This document shows positions 34,435 to 43,698 of a stretch of DNA of 46,260 nucleotides, piece by piece. The DNA lies in NCBI GenBank assembly GCA_014323825.1, contig JACONI010000084.1, positions 1 to 46,260 of the forward strand, in the 5' to 3' direction. Under the pieces are notes generated by a model, which was not told the origin of the DNA, searched no databases, and was given only the letters and a program-made list of their open reading frames with translations. The DNA comes from Ekhidna sp. Lineage in GTDB: Bacteria > Bacteroidota > Bacteroidia > Cytophagales > Cyclobacteriaceae. The position numbers and the translations under genes were made by a program. Position 1 is the stretch's first letter. Each line of letters begins with the position of its first letter.

Positions 34435-35228
34435 CACAAAGTATGATAGCTTAAATATGCCCGTAATTGATGTAATAAAAAGCTAATTCAAAGGCTTTGA
34501 TATGATTTTCCATCTTTTTTGAAAAACAACACGTTTGCCTAAAGGCTCGCCCGATCCGGTGCCTTAACCGACAGTTGTTCCCTTCAATGCCCTTAGTGTC
34601 CTCTTTGCCTATTAGGTGATTGGTGACCCTAAATACCCACTTAAAACTTTTCCAATTATCCGTCAATAGACAGCCCCATTTTATGCCTAGTGCCTCTATT
34701 TTACACCATAACTCTCTGACAGTATTTGTATTACGTTTGCCAAAGACCCATGCAACGATCTCTCCACTTTCCCTGTGATAAGCATAAATCAACCGGAGTT
34801 TATGACGCTTCTTGCCTACATAAGTCCAAAATTCATCTACTTCCAATTTATCGTAAAAGCTATGCTTGGGTTGGAGGACTACCTGCTGTTTTTCTAAGGT
34901 TTTTAACACTTTGCTAAGCGAAATGTTCTAAATAACGCTTATAGCTCTGATACCACAACCTCTCACCCACATCCTCATAATCAGGGTAATCGTGTGAGAA
35001 TGAGCCCCTTTATAGCTCAGCGCATGGTCGCCGATAAACTGGCGAGAGCAGGCATTACATAAATAATTTTGCTTTTTAGCTTTTTTCTTTCCGTTTTTAA
35101 CTACATTTGTACTCTTACACTGAGGGCAGGTTAGTGTGATTTGTATTTTCATTCGTTTTAAGAATTAATTTTTACGCAAATTTACACTAACTTGTTCTTT
35201 TTGAACAAGTTATAAATCATACTTTTTG
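34435..35228 (-). mobile_element. IS1-family insertion sequence, 794 bp
   Basis: The ends are inverted repeats, CACAAAGTATGAT at 34435-34447 and CAAAAAGTATGAT (minus strand, 35228-35216), with one mismatch. The length and a zinc-finger plus DDE transposase match the IS1 family. No 8-9 bp target duplication is visible at the flanks (GGTGCTGTTC and ATACACCTTC), and about 50-60 residues of the target's cadherin repeat are missing, so a deletion beside the element is likely. A decayed relative lies at 45684-46119. Confidence 0.85.
34451..35152 (-). pseudogene. IS1-family transposase with in-frame amber codon
   Basis: The N-terminal part (CPQCKSTNVVKNGKKKAKK, then YLCNACSRQF) is the IS1 zinc finger; the C-terminal part has EVDEFWTYVGKK, LLTDNWKSF and GIEGNNCRLRHR, the DDE-type residues. 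Both parts are in the same frame, separated by a TAG at 34930-34928 (ISVI-stop-NISLSKV). The homologous position in the second copy is TTA (Leu). So this is a single-frame IS1 transposase (233 codons) with a nonsense mutation, not the programmed frameshift of classic IS1. Confidence 0.8.
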
Positions 35229-35821
35229 GAACAGCACCGCATTTTCAGCCACGATAAAAGCCTGATCAGCTATTTCGGGAGCCGTATTCACAGGCCTTTC
35301 TCTCCCCCTCCCCCTCCTGCTTATTCTCTGTATTGTCATCGGACGTATCAGGGTTTTCGGGCTCCATGTTGTCATCGGTTGTGTCGGTGTTTTCCGGTTC
35401 GGTTTCAGCAGGTGCGCCGGCTTGCGTTACGGTCAGCGTACCGCTCACGTCCCCAATAGATGCGGTAACAATGCCTTCACGGAGTTCAGGTTCGGTATTT
35501 GCATCATAACTCACGCGAAGCATTTCGTTATTGACCTTCTCTGCACGCAGCCACTTTACATTAAAGGCTGCGGCCCATTCACCTCCGCTAGAAGTGAACG
35601 ATATATCTTTCGGCTCCAGCTCATCGGCAGGAATCATAAGAGAAGTTTTAGCTAAGGCTAAGGTTATTTCTACCGGCGGCTCATCATCTCTCCCACAAGC
35701 AGCCGAAATTAGACATAAGCTAAAAAACAGAACAAATTTTTAGAAAAGATTTAACTATTTGAAGAGAAGGGAGGGTGTAATAAATAGATACATAATTAAG
35801 ATTAAAAAAATAGTTTCGGTT

Positions 35822-35962
35822 ACAAGATTAAACACTTTTTTTGTTAAAAACGTAAAGTAAGTATAAAAATAGTTAATTGTCAAGGGGGTGTCTATTCTTT
35901 AGAAAAAGAAGCAGACAGATTGAGAGAAGCGGTTACCATGCTGATGCTAAAAAGAAATAATT
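35822..35962 (+). repeat. About 140-bp imperfect repeat, copy B (partner at 969-1108)
   Basis: Aligns with 969-1108 over its full length. It lies just upstream of the lost start of the wrecked lipoprotein gene. The remainder of 35740-36166 shows no gene; a GTTAC/GTAAC inverted repeat lies near 36105-36120. Confidence 0.75.
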
Positions 35963-36166
35963 AACAATACCATTTTTTGAACGACTATTTGGAAAAGTGA
36001 AAATGTTTATAGAAACTTTGCCAAGATAAAGTCAATTGAATCGGAACAATACAATAGCATCAAGATTTTTCAGGCCGGGGCCGGGCTGATATTATATTTT
36101 CGTGTTACTTACGTGGTAACCTCCTCCGTATCATCTTATTTTTTAGTACTTTAAAGAATCCAAACA

Positions 36167-36799
36167 ATGAAAAAGCTGATTGTTCAAGTAGCTTCATCTG
36201 ATCACAAAATTTACGCAGAAGAAATCTGCAAACTCATTGAGATGAGTGCTCAACAGAGGGGAACAGGTATTGCTAAGCGTACCCCCGAATATATCCGTCA
36301 GAAAATGGAAGAAGGGAAATCAATTATTGCCTTAACCGGAAATATGCTGGTCGGCTTTTGTTATATTGAGTCATGGAGCAATAAAAAATATGTAGCTAAC
36401 TCAGGGCTCATTGTAAAACATGAATTTCGGTCAACCGGAGTAGCTACTAAAATTAAGCGTATGGCATTCACTCACTCTATGGAACTCTATCCAAATGCGA
36501 AGTTATTTGGGCTTACTACCTCTCTCCCCGTAATGAAAATCAACTCTGAATTGGGGTATATACCTGTCATTTATAGTGAGTTGACTCAAGATGAGGAATT
36601 CTGGAACGGCTGCAAAAGCTGTGTGAATTACGAAATACTGACGAGTAAGAATAAAGTCAATTGTATTTGTACTGCCATGCTTTACGATCCTGCTGTAAAG
36701 GAGAAAAAGCATTGGAATTTTGTCAAGAAATCCAAGCTCTACGAACGATTCGTAGAAATGAAGAAAAAAAAGTTATCCAACAAAAAACCTGTATTATGA
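36167..36799 (+). CDS. GNAT-family acetyltransferase, first gene of the arginine operon
   Basis: A 210-residue protein with the GNAT acyl-CoA fold: KSIIALTGNMLVGFCYIESW, then the CoA loop in KHEFRSTGVATKIKRMAF and a later FGLTTSLPVMKINSELGY. The position at the head of the arginine operon and its ATGA overlap with argG suggest it acylates glutamate (or provides the acyl group) in the first step. It differs from classical ArgA, lacking the kinase-like domain. The C-terminus is Lys-rich. Whether acetyl or succinyl groups are used is not settled by the sequence. Confidence 0.8.
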   Translation: MKKLIVQVASSDHKIYAEEICKLIEMSAQQRGTGIAKRTPEYIRQKMEEGKSIIALTGNMLVGFCYIESWSNKKYVANSGLIVKHEFRSTGVATKIKRMAFTHSMELYPNAKLFGLTTSLPVMKINSELGYIPVIYSELTQDEEFWNGCKSCVNYEILTSKNKVNCICTAMLYDPAVKEKKHWNFVKKSKLYERFVEMKKKKLSNKKPVL

Positions 36800-37977
36800 A
36801 GGTTGTACTCGCTTTTAGTGGAGGATTAGATACGACTTATTGTGCTATTTACCTGGCCAAAGAGCTGGGATATAATGTTTACGCCGTTACCGTAAATACC
36901 GGAGGATTTGATAACAATGAAAGAACTCAACTGGAAAAAAAGGCCGTTTCATTGGGAGTTAAAGAATATCATTTTCTTGATGTTACAGAAGATTTTTATC
37001 AAAAAGGAGTAAAATACCTGATCTTCGGAAACGTGCTGAAAAACAATACATATCCCTTATCGGTTAGTGCGGAAAGAGTTTTTCAGGCGGTAGCCATCGC
37101 TGAATATGCAAATAAAATTGGAGCCGATGCGATAGCTCACGGAAGTACGGGAGCAGGGAATGATCAGGTTCGATTTGATCTGGTATTTCAGACATTATGC
37201 CGAGAGAAGAAAATTATTACTCCCATTCGGGATAACCAACTTTCAAGGGAAGAAGAAATAGACTTCCTCAGACAAAATGGGGTAAGTGGGGATTGGGAAA
37301 AGGCAAAGTACTCCATTAATCAAGGGCTTTGGGGCACTTCAGTAGGAGGAAAAGAAACGCTTACGTCAGATCAATATTTACCTGAGGAAGCTTTTCCAAG
37401 TCAACTTCAGACCACAGGAAGCCAAACTATCACAATTGAGTTCAAAAAAGGAGAACCCATCCGTTTAAATGGCATGAGAGGAAATCCTGTTAAAGTTATT
37501 CAACAACTCAATAAACTAGGCGCTAAGTACGCAGTTGGCCGAGATATACATGTAGGGGATACGATGATTGGGACAAAAGGACGTGTGGGTTTTGAAGCAC
37601 CGGCAGCACTTATGCTCATTAAGGCACATCATGCTTTAGAAAAACATGTGCTTTCCAAAACTCAGATAAAACTAAAAGATCAACTGGCAGCCTGGCATGG
37701 AGAGATGATGCATGAAGGACAATACCTTGATCCGGCCATGCGGGACGTGGAAGCATTTCTGGAGTCATCTCAGACGAATGTTACAGGTAAGGTTAAAATC
37801 TTTCTAGCCCCTTACCGATTTTATGTTGAGGGCATTATTTCGCCAAATGATTTAATGCAGCCGGCTTTTAGTCAATATGGAGAAATGAACAACGCATGGA
37901 CAGGAGAGGATGCCAAAGGGTTTGTGAAAATCTTAGCAAATCAGGGTAAAATACTAAATACAGTGCATCATGATTAA
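36796..37977 (+). CDS. argG: Argininosuccinate synthase
   Basis: ATP-dependent ligation of citrulline and aspartate, 393 residues. The P-loop-like AFSGGLDTTYCAIYLA opens the protein, with AHGSTGAGNDQVRFD and YSINQGLWGTSVGGKE further on. The ATG at 36796 overlaps the GNAT stop (ATGA) and gives the standard N-terminus; an earlier in-frame start inside the GNAT gene is not needed. Its end overlaps argC by 8 bp. The enzyme appears intact. Confidence 0.96.
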   Translation: MKVVLAFSGGLDTTYCAIYLAKELGYNVYAVTVNTGGFDNNERTQLEKKAVSLGVKEYHFLDVTEDFYQKGVKYLIFGNVLKNNTYPLSVSAERVFQAVAIAEYANKIGADAIAHGSTGAGNDQVRFDLVFQTLCREKKIITPIRDNQLSREEEIDFLRQNGVSGDWEKAKYSINQGLWGTSVGGKETLTSDQYLPEEAFPSQLQTTGSQTITIEFKKGEPIRLNGMRGNPVKVIQQLNKLGAKYAVGRDIHVGDTMIGTKGRVGFEAPAALMLIKAHHALEKHVLSKTQIKLKDQLAAWHGEMMHEGQYLDPAMRDVEAFLESSQTNVTGKVKIFLAPYRFYVEGIISPNDLMQPAFSQYGEMNNAWTGEDAKGFVKILANQGKILNTVHHD

Positions 37978-38935
37978 AGTAGGAATAATAGGAGCAGCGG
38001 GCTACACTGCCGGTGAATTGATCCGGATTCTTATCCGGCACTCTGAGGCAGAAGTCATGTTTGTACAAAGTGAAAGTCATGCAGGTAAAAAAGTAACCAA
38101 AGTGCACAAGGATTTGATTGGGGAAACCGATCTACTCTTCTCAAAAGAAATCAGTGAAAATGAAGTTGATGTATTTTTCTTATGCAAAGGACATGGTGAA
38201 TCCAAAATAATTGTGGAGCAAAACCCTTTTGTACTAAAGAAAAAAGTAATTGACCTAAGTCAGGATTTTCGATTGAAAACAGCACTTAATTTTGTTTATG
38301 GTTTGCCTGAGATTAATCGTAATAAACTACGTAGTACAAATCGCATCGCAAATCCCGGATGCTTTGCCACAAGTATTCAGCTGGGTCTGCTCCCCGCAAT
38401 AAAATTAAATTCAATGACTGGCCCTGTCAGCATTTCCGGGATCACAGGCTCTACGGGTGCGGGTCAGAAGCCCTCATCAACTTCGCATTTTAGTTGGAGA
38501 AGTAACAATGCAAGTGTGTATAAAGCCTTAACACATCAGCACTTATCTGAAATTAATGAGACATTCAAGTCCATCAATACGGATTTCGATTCAAAGCTTC
38601 TTTTTGTTCCTTATCGGGGGGCGTTTACTCGGGGGATTATCACGACCGTTCATTTTGAAACTTCACTATCGGAGAATCAGTTGTTGGATACTTACAAGAG
38701 CTTTTATACAGAAGCCCCATTTACATATATAGTGGAAGAAAACCCGGATCTGAAGCAGGTGATAGGCACGAACAAGTGCCTAGTATATCCCAAGGTAATT
38801 GATGGGACAGCCATTATTATTTCGGTGATAGATAACTTATTAAAAGGAGCATCAGGACAAGCTGTACAAAACATGAATCTTCAGTTCGGAATTCCTGAAA
38901 AGATGGGACTGAATTTAAAATCAATAGTTTTTTAA
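37970..38935 (+). CDS. argC: N-acetyl-gamma-glutamyl-phosphate reductase
   Basis: NADPH-dependent reduction of the acyl-glutamyl phosphate to the semialdehyde, 321 residues. The dinucleotide motif GIIGAAGYTAGELIRIL is at the start, the catalytic cysteine in ANPGCFATSIQLGLLPA, and PYRGAFTRGIITT and LLKGASGQAVQNMNL are family segments. The gene overlaps argG by 8 bp and proC follows after one base. A diverged fragment resembling residues 213-245 lies at 45572-45667. Confidence 0.96.
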   Translation: MIKVGIIGAAGYTAGELIRILIRHSEAEVMFVQSESHAGKKVTKVHKDLIGETDLLFSKEISENEVDVFFLCKGHGESKIIVEQNPFVLKKKVIDLSQDFRLKTALNFVYGLPEINRNKLRSTNRIANPGCFATSIQLGLLPAIKLNSMTGPVSISGITGSTGAGQKPSSTSHFSWRSNNASVYKALTHQHLSEINETFKSINTDFDSKLLFVPYRGAFTRGIITTVHFETSLSENQLLDTYKSFYTEAPFTYIVEENPDLKQVIGTNKCLVYPKVIDGTAIIISVIDNLLKGASGQAVQNMNLQFGIPEKMGLNLKSIVF

Positions 38936-38936
38936 A

Positions 38937-39752
38937 ATGGAAAGTAGAAAAATAGCCATTATAGGTGCAGGGAATCTGGGACTTGCTATTGCCAACGGGC
39001 TGGTAGAAAAAAAACAGGCAAAAACTCATGAAATCACTTTGACACGCAGGAATACTGACGGCCTTCAACACTTGATGGATGAAGGCTTTCAAGTCACTAA
39101 CGAGAATAGTGCCGCTGTGGCAAATGCCCGACTTATTTTATTATGCGTGCTGCCGGGACAAATCACAAATGTTCTGGAAGAAGTAAACCCGGTGCTCAAA
39201 CCGAATCAAGTGTTGATTTCTATGATTACAGGAGTGGATATTAAAGCCATCTCTTCCATATTAGAAACGAAATTACCCATCATCAGAGCCATGCCCAATA
39301 CTGCCATAGCCATCGGGCAATCTATGACCTGCCTCGCCGCTGAAGCAGATTCGAAAGCCTATTTGCCAGAGGTAGTGAAACTATTTGACGTGCTGGGAGA
39401 GACACTGGTAATTGAAGAGAAACTGATGCAGGCTGCTACCGTACATGGAGCCAGCGGAACGGCTTTTTTTATGCGTTATTTAAGAGCAGCCACTCAGGCC
39501 GGCGTTCAAATGGGATTTGAATCCAACGAATCCCAACTCATCGCAGTGCAGACAGCAAAAGGAGCAGCATCGCTTGTCCAAATGAATGAATCACATCCGG
39601 AAGTTGAGATTGATAAAGTGACCACACCTCAAGGCTGTACGATTGAAGGGTTAAATGAAATGGAGCATCAAGGATTTAGTTCTGCCTTGATAAAAGGAGT
39701 CATGACCTCTTTCAGACGGATTACTCAGATGAAGAAAGGAAGGAACGAATAA
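38937..39752 (+). CDS. proC: Pyrroline-5-carboxylate reductase
   Basis: A 271-residue NAD(P)H enzyme making proline from pyrroline-5-carboxylate. The Rossmann motif IIGAGNLGLAIANGL is at the N-terminus; RAMPNTAIAIGQSMTCL and the C-terminal TTPQGCTIEGLNEMEHQGF are ProC signatures. Its presence inside an arginine operon, one base after argC and four before argD, links proline and arginine synthesis, an arrangement seen in other Bacteroidota. Confidence 0.94.
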   Translation: MESRKIAIIGAGNLGLAIANGLVEKKQAKTHEITLTRRNTDGLQHLMDEGFQVTNENSAAVANARLILLCVLPGQITNVLEEVNPVLKPNQVLISMITGVDIKAISSILETKLPIIRAMPNTAIAIGQSMTCLAAEADSKAYLPEVVKLFDVLGETLVIEEKLMQAATVHGASGTAFFMRYLRAATQAGVQMGFESNESQLIAVQTAKGAASLVQMNESHPEVEIDKVTTPQGCTIEGLNEMEHQGFSSALIKGVMTSFRRITQMKKGRNE

Positions 39753-39756
39753 GATC

Positions 39757-40878
39757 ATGCAGACTTTTAACGTTTATCCCAGATACGAAATAGAACCTGT
39801 CAAAGGGAAAGGGTGCTACGTGTGGGATAAAGAAAACAAGAAATATCTTGATCTCTATGGAGGACACGCAGTCATTTCAATTGGGCATTCGCATCCAAAG
39901 TATGTTCAGGCGATCAGGGATCAGGTAGAAAAACTTGGATTCTACTCCAATTCGGTACGGATACCACTACAGGAGATGCTAGCTCAAAAGCTTGGTGATT
40001 TAGCAGGACTGCCTGAATATTCACTTTTCCTAACGAACTCCGGAGCAGAATCCACAGAAAATGCGTTGAAACTTGCTTCCTTTCACACCAAAAGAAAAAA
40101 GGTCATTGTATTTGAAAAAGGATTTCACGGGCGGACTTCTCTGGCGGTAGAAGCAACAGACAGTACGAAAATAGCAGCTCCTGTGAACATCACCGGAAAC
40201 ATAATACGATTGCCGCTAAATGATCTTGAAATTTTGGAAGACACCATGAATGATTTGATTGCAGCTATCATGGTAGAAGGGATTCAGGGTGTTGGAGGCA
40301 TTCACATTCCCTCGCAGGAATTCTTGACAAAAGTCCGCCAGCTTTGTGACCGATATGGGGCAGTGTTGATTCTGGACGAGATCCAATCCGGATATGGTAG
40401 AAGTGGAAAGTTTTTCGCGCATCAGCATAACGATGTAAAACCTGATATCATCTCCATGGCAAAAGGTATGGGCAATGGGTTTCCCATTGGAGGCATATTA
40501 ATTGCTCCTCAATTTGAAGTAAAGGCAGGCCTTTTGGGGACCACTTTCGGCGGGAATCACCTCGCCTGTGCTGCGGGGAATGCCGTGCTTGATGTGATCA
40601 AAGAAGAGAGCTTAATTGAAAACGCCAAAATGGTAGGCACTTACTTTATTGAGAAACTCAGAGAAATGGATGTGTTAAAAGAAGTTCGGGGCAGAGGGTT
40701 GATGATAGGCATAGACCTGAAAGAAAATATAAAACCTCTCCGCTCCAAATTGCTCCTCAAGCATCATATATTCACAGGCGCGTCATCCGATCCTCATACC
40801 TTAAGAATACTGCCCCCGCTTAACATTACCACCGATCAGGTGGATTATTTTATCCATTCGCTTAAAAAAGTAATTTGA
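39757..40878 (+). CDS. argD: Acylornithine aminotransferase
   Basis: PLP-dependent class III aminotransferase converting acyl-glutamate semialdehyde to acyl-ornithine, 373 residues. YGGHAVISIGHSHPK, FTNSGAESTENALK with variants, EKGFHGRTSLAV, LILDEIQSGYGRSGK and the PLP lysine in SMAKGMGNGFPIGG are visible. Its TGA shares a base with the ATG of the next gene (TGATG). It is slightly shorter than many ArgD proteins at the N-terminus but complete. Confidence 0.95.
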   Translation: MQTFNVYPRYEIEPVKGKGCYVWDKENKKYLDLYGGHAVISIGHSHPKYVQAIRDQVEKLGFYSNSVRIPLQEMLAQKLGDLAGLPEYSLFLTNSGAESTENALKLASFHTKRKKVIVFEKGFHGRTSLAVEATDSTKIAAPVNITGNIIRLPLNDLEILEDTMNDLIAAIMVEGIQGVGGIHIPSQEFLTKVRQLCDRYGAVLILDEIQSGYGRSGKFFAHQHNDVKPDIISMAKGMGNGFPIGGILIAPQFEVKAGLLGTTFGGNHLACAAGNAVLDVIKEESLIENAKMVGTYFIEKLREMDVLKEVRGRGLMIGIDLKENIKPLRSKLLLKHHIFTGASSDPHTLRILPPLNITTDQVDYFIHSLKKVI

Positions 40879-41825
40879 TGAACCATTTTATTTCAGTCAG
40901 AGATGTCCCCAACCCGGATGCATTGGTAGAAGAATCCATTCGGCTAAAGCAATATCCGTTTGCCCATCAGAATCTCGGTAAAAACAAAGTGCTGGGATTG
41001 ATTTTCTTTAATTCAAGTTTACGTACACGAATGAGTATCACTAGAGCTGCATATAATCTCGGCATGCAAGTCATGGCTTTAAACGTTTCTCAGGATTCAT
41101 GGCAATTGGAAATGGAAGATGGGAGTATAATGAATGAAGGAACGGTAGAACACATCCGTGAAGCAATTCCGGTAATTTCTTCTTATTGTGATATTTTGGC
41201 TGTTCGGTCATTCCCGGGTTTGAAAGACCGTGAACAAGATTATAAGGATAGGTTAATTCGCTCTTTCGCAGCATTGGCGGGCATCCCGATCATCAATTTG
41301 GAATCGGCAACTCTCCATCCGTTGCAGTCACTTGCTGATCTGATGACAATACGTGAATTGCAAAAAACAGACAAACCCAAAGTAGTATTATCATGGGCTC
41401 CTCATGTAAGGCCGCTTCCTCAATCCGTAGCCAACTCCTTTGCCGAGTGGATGATCGCTGCAAAAATGGATTTGACCATAACACATCCACCGGGAATGGA
41501 CCTTTCTGTCAAATTTACCGGAGCAGCCCCTATTGTGCATCAGCAGGAAAACGCATTTGAAGACGCAGACTTTATCTATGTAAAAAATTGGTCTTCGTTT
41601 TCTGATTACGGAAAATTCGCAAACATGCCCGAATGGATGGTGACACAAGAGAAGTTGGCATTGACAAAAAATGCCAGACTTATGCACTGCCTGCCTGTAC
41701 GAAGGAACGTAGTGATTGCAGATGACGTATTAAATAGCAGCCACTCTGTTGTGATAAGGCAAGCCGAAAATCGGTTATTTACTGCTCAGGCTGTTTTAAA
41801 GAAAATTCTGGAAGCTACTCAATGA
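40878..41825 (+). CDS. argF': N-acyl-ornithine transcarbamylase (acetyl- or succinyl-ornithine)
   Basis: A 315-residue carbamoyltransferase of the Bacteroidota type acting on acylated ornithine rather than free ornithine. FFNSSLRTRMS binds carbamoyl phosphate; HPLQSLADLMTI and MHCLPVRRN are conserved catalytic segments. The short insertion LSWAPHVRPLPQSVANSFAEW resembles that of succinylornithine transcarbamylase. At the residue known to discriminate the acyl group (Pro in the Bacteroides enzyme, Glu in the Xanthomonas acetyl-specific one, by my recollection) this protein has Val, in EGTVEHIREAIP. The ATG at 40878 is used instead of the TTG just before it. Confidence 0.9.
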   Translation: MNHFISVRDVPNPDALVEESIRLKQYPFAHQNLGKNKVLGLIFFNSSLRTRMSITRAAYNLGMQVMALNVSQDSWQLEMEDGSIMNEGTVEHIREAIPVISSYCDILAVRSFPGLKDREQDYKDRLIRSFAALAGIPIINLESATLHPLQSLADLMTIRELQKTDKPKVVLSWAPHVRPLPQSVANSFAEWMIAAKMDLTITHPPGMDLSVKFTGAAPIVHQQENAFEDADFIYVKNWSSFSDYGKFANMPEWMVTQEKLALTKNARLMHCLPVRRNVVIADDVLNSSHSVVIRQAENRLFTAQAVLKKILEATQ

Positions 41826-42613
41826 AAGAGAAACTGATAATCGTAAAAATAGGAGGAGCTATTATAGAGAATGATGCCCGGCTTGCCGGATTTCTGGATG
41901 CCTTCGTAGAGCTACATGGTAAAAAACTATTGGTGCACGGAGGAGGGAAAATAGCTAAGCAACTGGCAAGTTCTTTAGGAATTGAGACCAGAATGGTTGA
42001 GGGAAGACGAATTACGGATGATCAAATGATTGATGTGGTTGTCATGACGTATGCAGGTTTGATCAATAAAAAACTGGTAGCACTATTGAGTGCCAAAGGT
42101 ATAAAAAGCATTGGGCTTACAGGGGCTGATGGGAATAGTATAAAAGCACATAAGAGGCCAATCAAAAATGGACTGGACTTTGGCTGGGTAGGGGATATTG
42201 AAACGGTCAATTCAAATTTTTTATCAATGCTGATCGCTGAAAACCTCGTACCTGTTATGGCACCCCTTACCCATAACGAGACAGGCCGCCTACTGAATAC
42301 CAACGCCGATACCATTGCAAGCGAGATAGCCATAGCCCTGACTCAACAATTTGAAGTTAGCCTTAACTTTATTTTTGACCATAAGGGAGTGATGAAGAAT
42401 ATCAATGATCCCGATTCTCTTTTACGGTCAATTGATAAATCCAACTATGAAGTTTTGAAAAAGGAAAAAGCTATTACAAATGGTATGATTCCCAAGATAG
42501 AAAATGCTCTCAGGACGATTGAAGAAGGAGTGAGCAAGGTTCGAATATTGAATACCTCCGCTTTATTACAGTCACAAAATCCGGATTTTAATGAATATAC
42601 AACCATCCATTGA
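41822..42613 (+). CDS. argB: Acetylglutamate kinase
   Basis: A 263-residue amino acid kinase that phosphorylates N-acyl-glutamate. VKIGGAIIENDARL and LLVHGGGKIAKQLA form the nucleotide and substrate loops; IGLTGADGNSIKA and NTNADTIASEIAIAL follow. Start overlaps the previous stop (ATGA). The protein lacks the N-terminal helix found in arginine-inhibited hexameric forms, suggesting no strong feedback control at this step, though this is inference. Confidence 0.94.
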   Translation: MKEKLIIVKIGGAIIENDARLAGFLDAFVELHGKKLLVHGGGKIAKQLASSLGIETRMVEGRRITDDQMIDVVVMTYAGLINKKLVALLSAKGIKSIGLTGADGNSIKAHKRPIKNGLDFGWVGDIETVNSNFLSMLIAENLVPVMAPLTHNETGRLLNTNADTIASEIAIALTQQFEVSLNFIFDHKGVMKNINDPDSLLRSIDKSNYEVLKKEKAITNGMIPKIENALRTIEEGVSKVRILNTSALLQSQNPDFNEYTTIH

Positions 42614-43697
42614 TAGCTATTACGAAGAGGCATTAGTCCTGCTGTCCGGACTCATTGAAACACCAAGTTTGAGCAGGGAAGAGGATAAAACTGCCGAAAT
42701 AATCGTAGATTTTTTTGCCAAAAAGAAGGTCATCAATCACCGGCTCGGAAATAATATTTGGGCGAAAAATAAAAAATTTGATCCCGAGAAACCTACTATC
42801 CTCCTAAACTCGCATCACGATACCGTCAAACCCAATAGTGGTTATTCATTGAATCCCTTTTTAGCCATTATCAAAGAAGAAAAATTATATGGTTTGGGAA
42901 GCAATGATGCCGGTGGATGCCTGGTATCACTGATCATGACTTTTATCCATTTCTATGAAAGAGATTCATTACCCTATAACCTGATAATTGCCGCTACCGC
43001 AGAAGAGGAAAGCTCCGGAACAGGTGGTATAGAATCCATTTTAGACGAACTTAAACCAATAGAATTTGCAATGGTAGGTGAACCAACAGAGATGAAAATG
43101 GCGGTAGCGGAAAAGGGGTTGATGGTACTTGATTGTTATGCAAAAGGGATTGCCGGCCACGCCGCTCGTGAAGTAGGAAAAAATGCCATTCATGAAGCAC
43201 TGGAAGATATCGCATGGATAAGAGGTTTTTCTTTTGAAAAAGAATCGGAATATCTCGGTCCTATAAAAATGACCACTACGATGATTAATGCCGGATATCA
43301 GCATAATGTCATTCCGGATGAATGTCACTTTGTGGTAGATGTCCGAACCACTGACGCGTATTCTAATCAGGAAGTCTTCGAAATCATTAAGCAAAATATC
43401 AGGAGTAAGGTAAAGCCAAGGTCTTTTCGATTGAACGCTTCCCGCCTGTCATCCGATATGGCAGTCGTACAAGTCAGCAATCAATTAGGCATTGAAAAAT
43501 TTGGATCGCCCACATGCTCTGATCAAGCCGTGATGGATTTTCCGACTTTTAAAATGGGCCCCGGAAAATCCGAACGATCCCACACTCCGGATGAATTCAT
43601 CTTTCTAAGTGAAATAAAAGATGGAATTAAAGGCTATATAAACCTTCTTACTCAACTTTTTAGTCAATCCGAAATGAATCCGAAATCTATAAATTAG
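42591..43697 (+). CDS. argE: M20-family deacylase (acetylornithine/acylcitrulline deacylase)
   Basis: A 368-residue zinc peptidase-fold hydrolase. LLNSHHDTV and GSNDAGGCLVSLIM carry the first His/Asp ligands, AEEESSGTGG the catalytic Glu, and GEPTEMKMAVAEKGLM and HTPDEFIFL the later ligands. Because the transcarbamylase acts on acylated ornithine, the natural substrate here is probably acyl-citrulline. The start overlaps argB by 23 bp. Dimerisation domain is present in the middle (AKGIAGHAAREVG). Confidence 0.92.
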   Translation: MNIQPSIDSYYEEALVLLSGLIETPSLSREEDKTAEIIVDFFAKKKVINHRLGNNIWAKNKKFDPEKPTILLNSHHDTVKPNSGYSLNPFLAIIKEEKLYGLGSNDAGGCLVSLIMTFIHFYERDSLPYNLIIAATAEEESSGTGGIESILDELKPIEFAMVGEPTEMKMAVAEKGLMVLDCYAKGIAGHAAREVGKNAIHEALEDIAWIRGFSFEKESEYLGPIKMTTTMINAGYQHNVIPDECHFVVDVRTTDAYSNQEVFEIIKQNIRSKVKPRSFRLNASRLSSDMAVVQVSNQLGIEKFGSPTCSDQAVMDFPTFKMGPGKSERSHTPDEFIFLSEIKDGIKGYINLLTQLFSQSEMNPKSIN

Positions 43698-43698
43698 C

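Larger units (their letters stand above)
34191..35739 (-). pseudogene. Disrupted surface lipoprotein gene (BACON, cadherin-like, SDGTTMW repeat)
   Basis: On the minus strand the frame FVLFFSLCLISAACGRDDE looks like a lipoprotein signal with a Bacteroidota surface-export tail, but a stop precedes it and no start codon is in frame. A BACON domain follows (FTSSGGEWAAAFNVKWL ... SGTLTVTQAG), then a Thr/Asp/Glu-rich linker. A frameshift in a G-rich stretch separates this from VNTAPEIADQAFIVAENA, the start of a cadherin-like repeat. The IS element interrupts there. Beyond it are YTLSISVSDGTLAG and VSAGNTA, then after a one-base loss in a C run, RGLWSDGTTMWVTDGGNA to the stop at 34191. At least four lesions make it non-functional. 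Confidence 0.8.

Noticed and set aside
34926..34932. Programmed -1 frameshift of classic IS1
   Set aside because: The two transposase halves are in the same frame, separated by a stop codon, so no frameshift is needed.
35226..35743. Plus-strand frames over the BACON region
   Set aside because: The minus strand carries a clear lipoprotein signal and BACON domain, so the plus frames are shadows.
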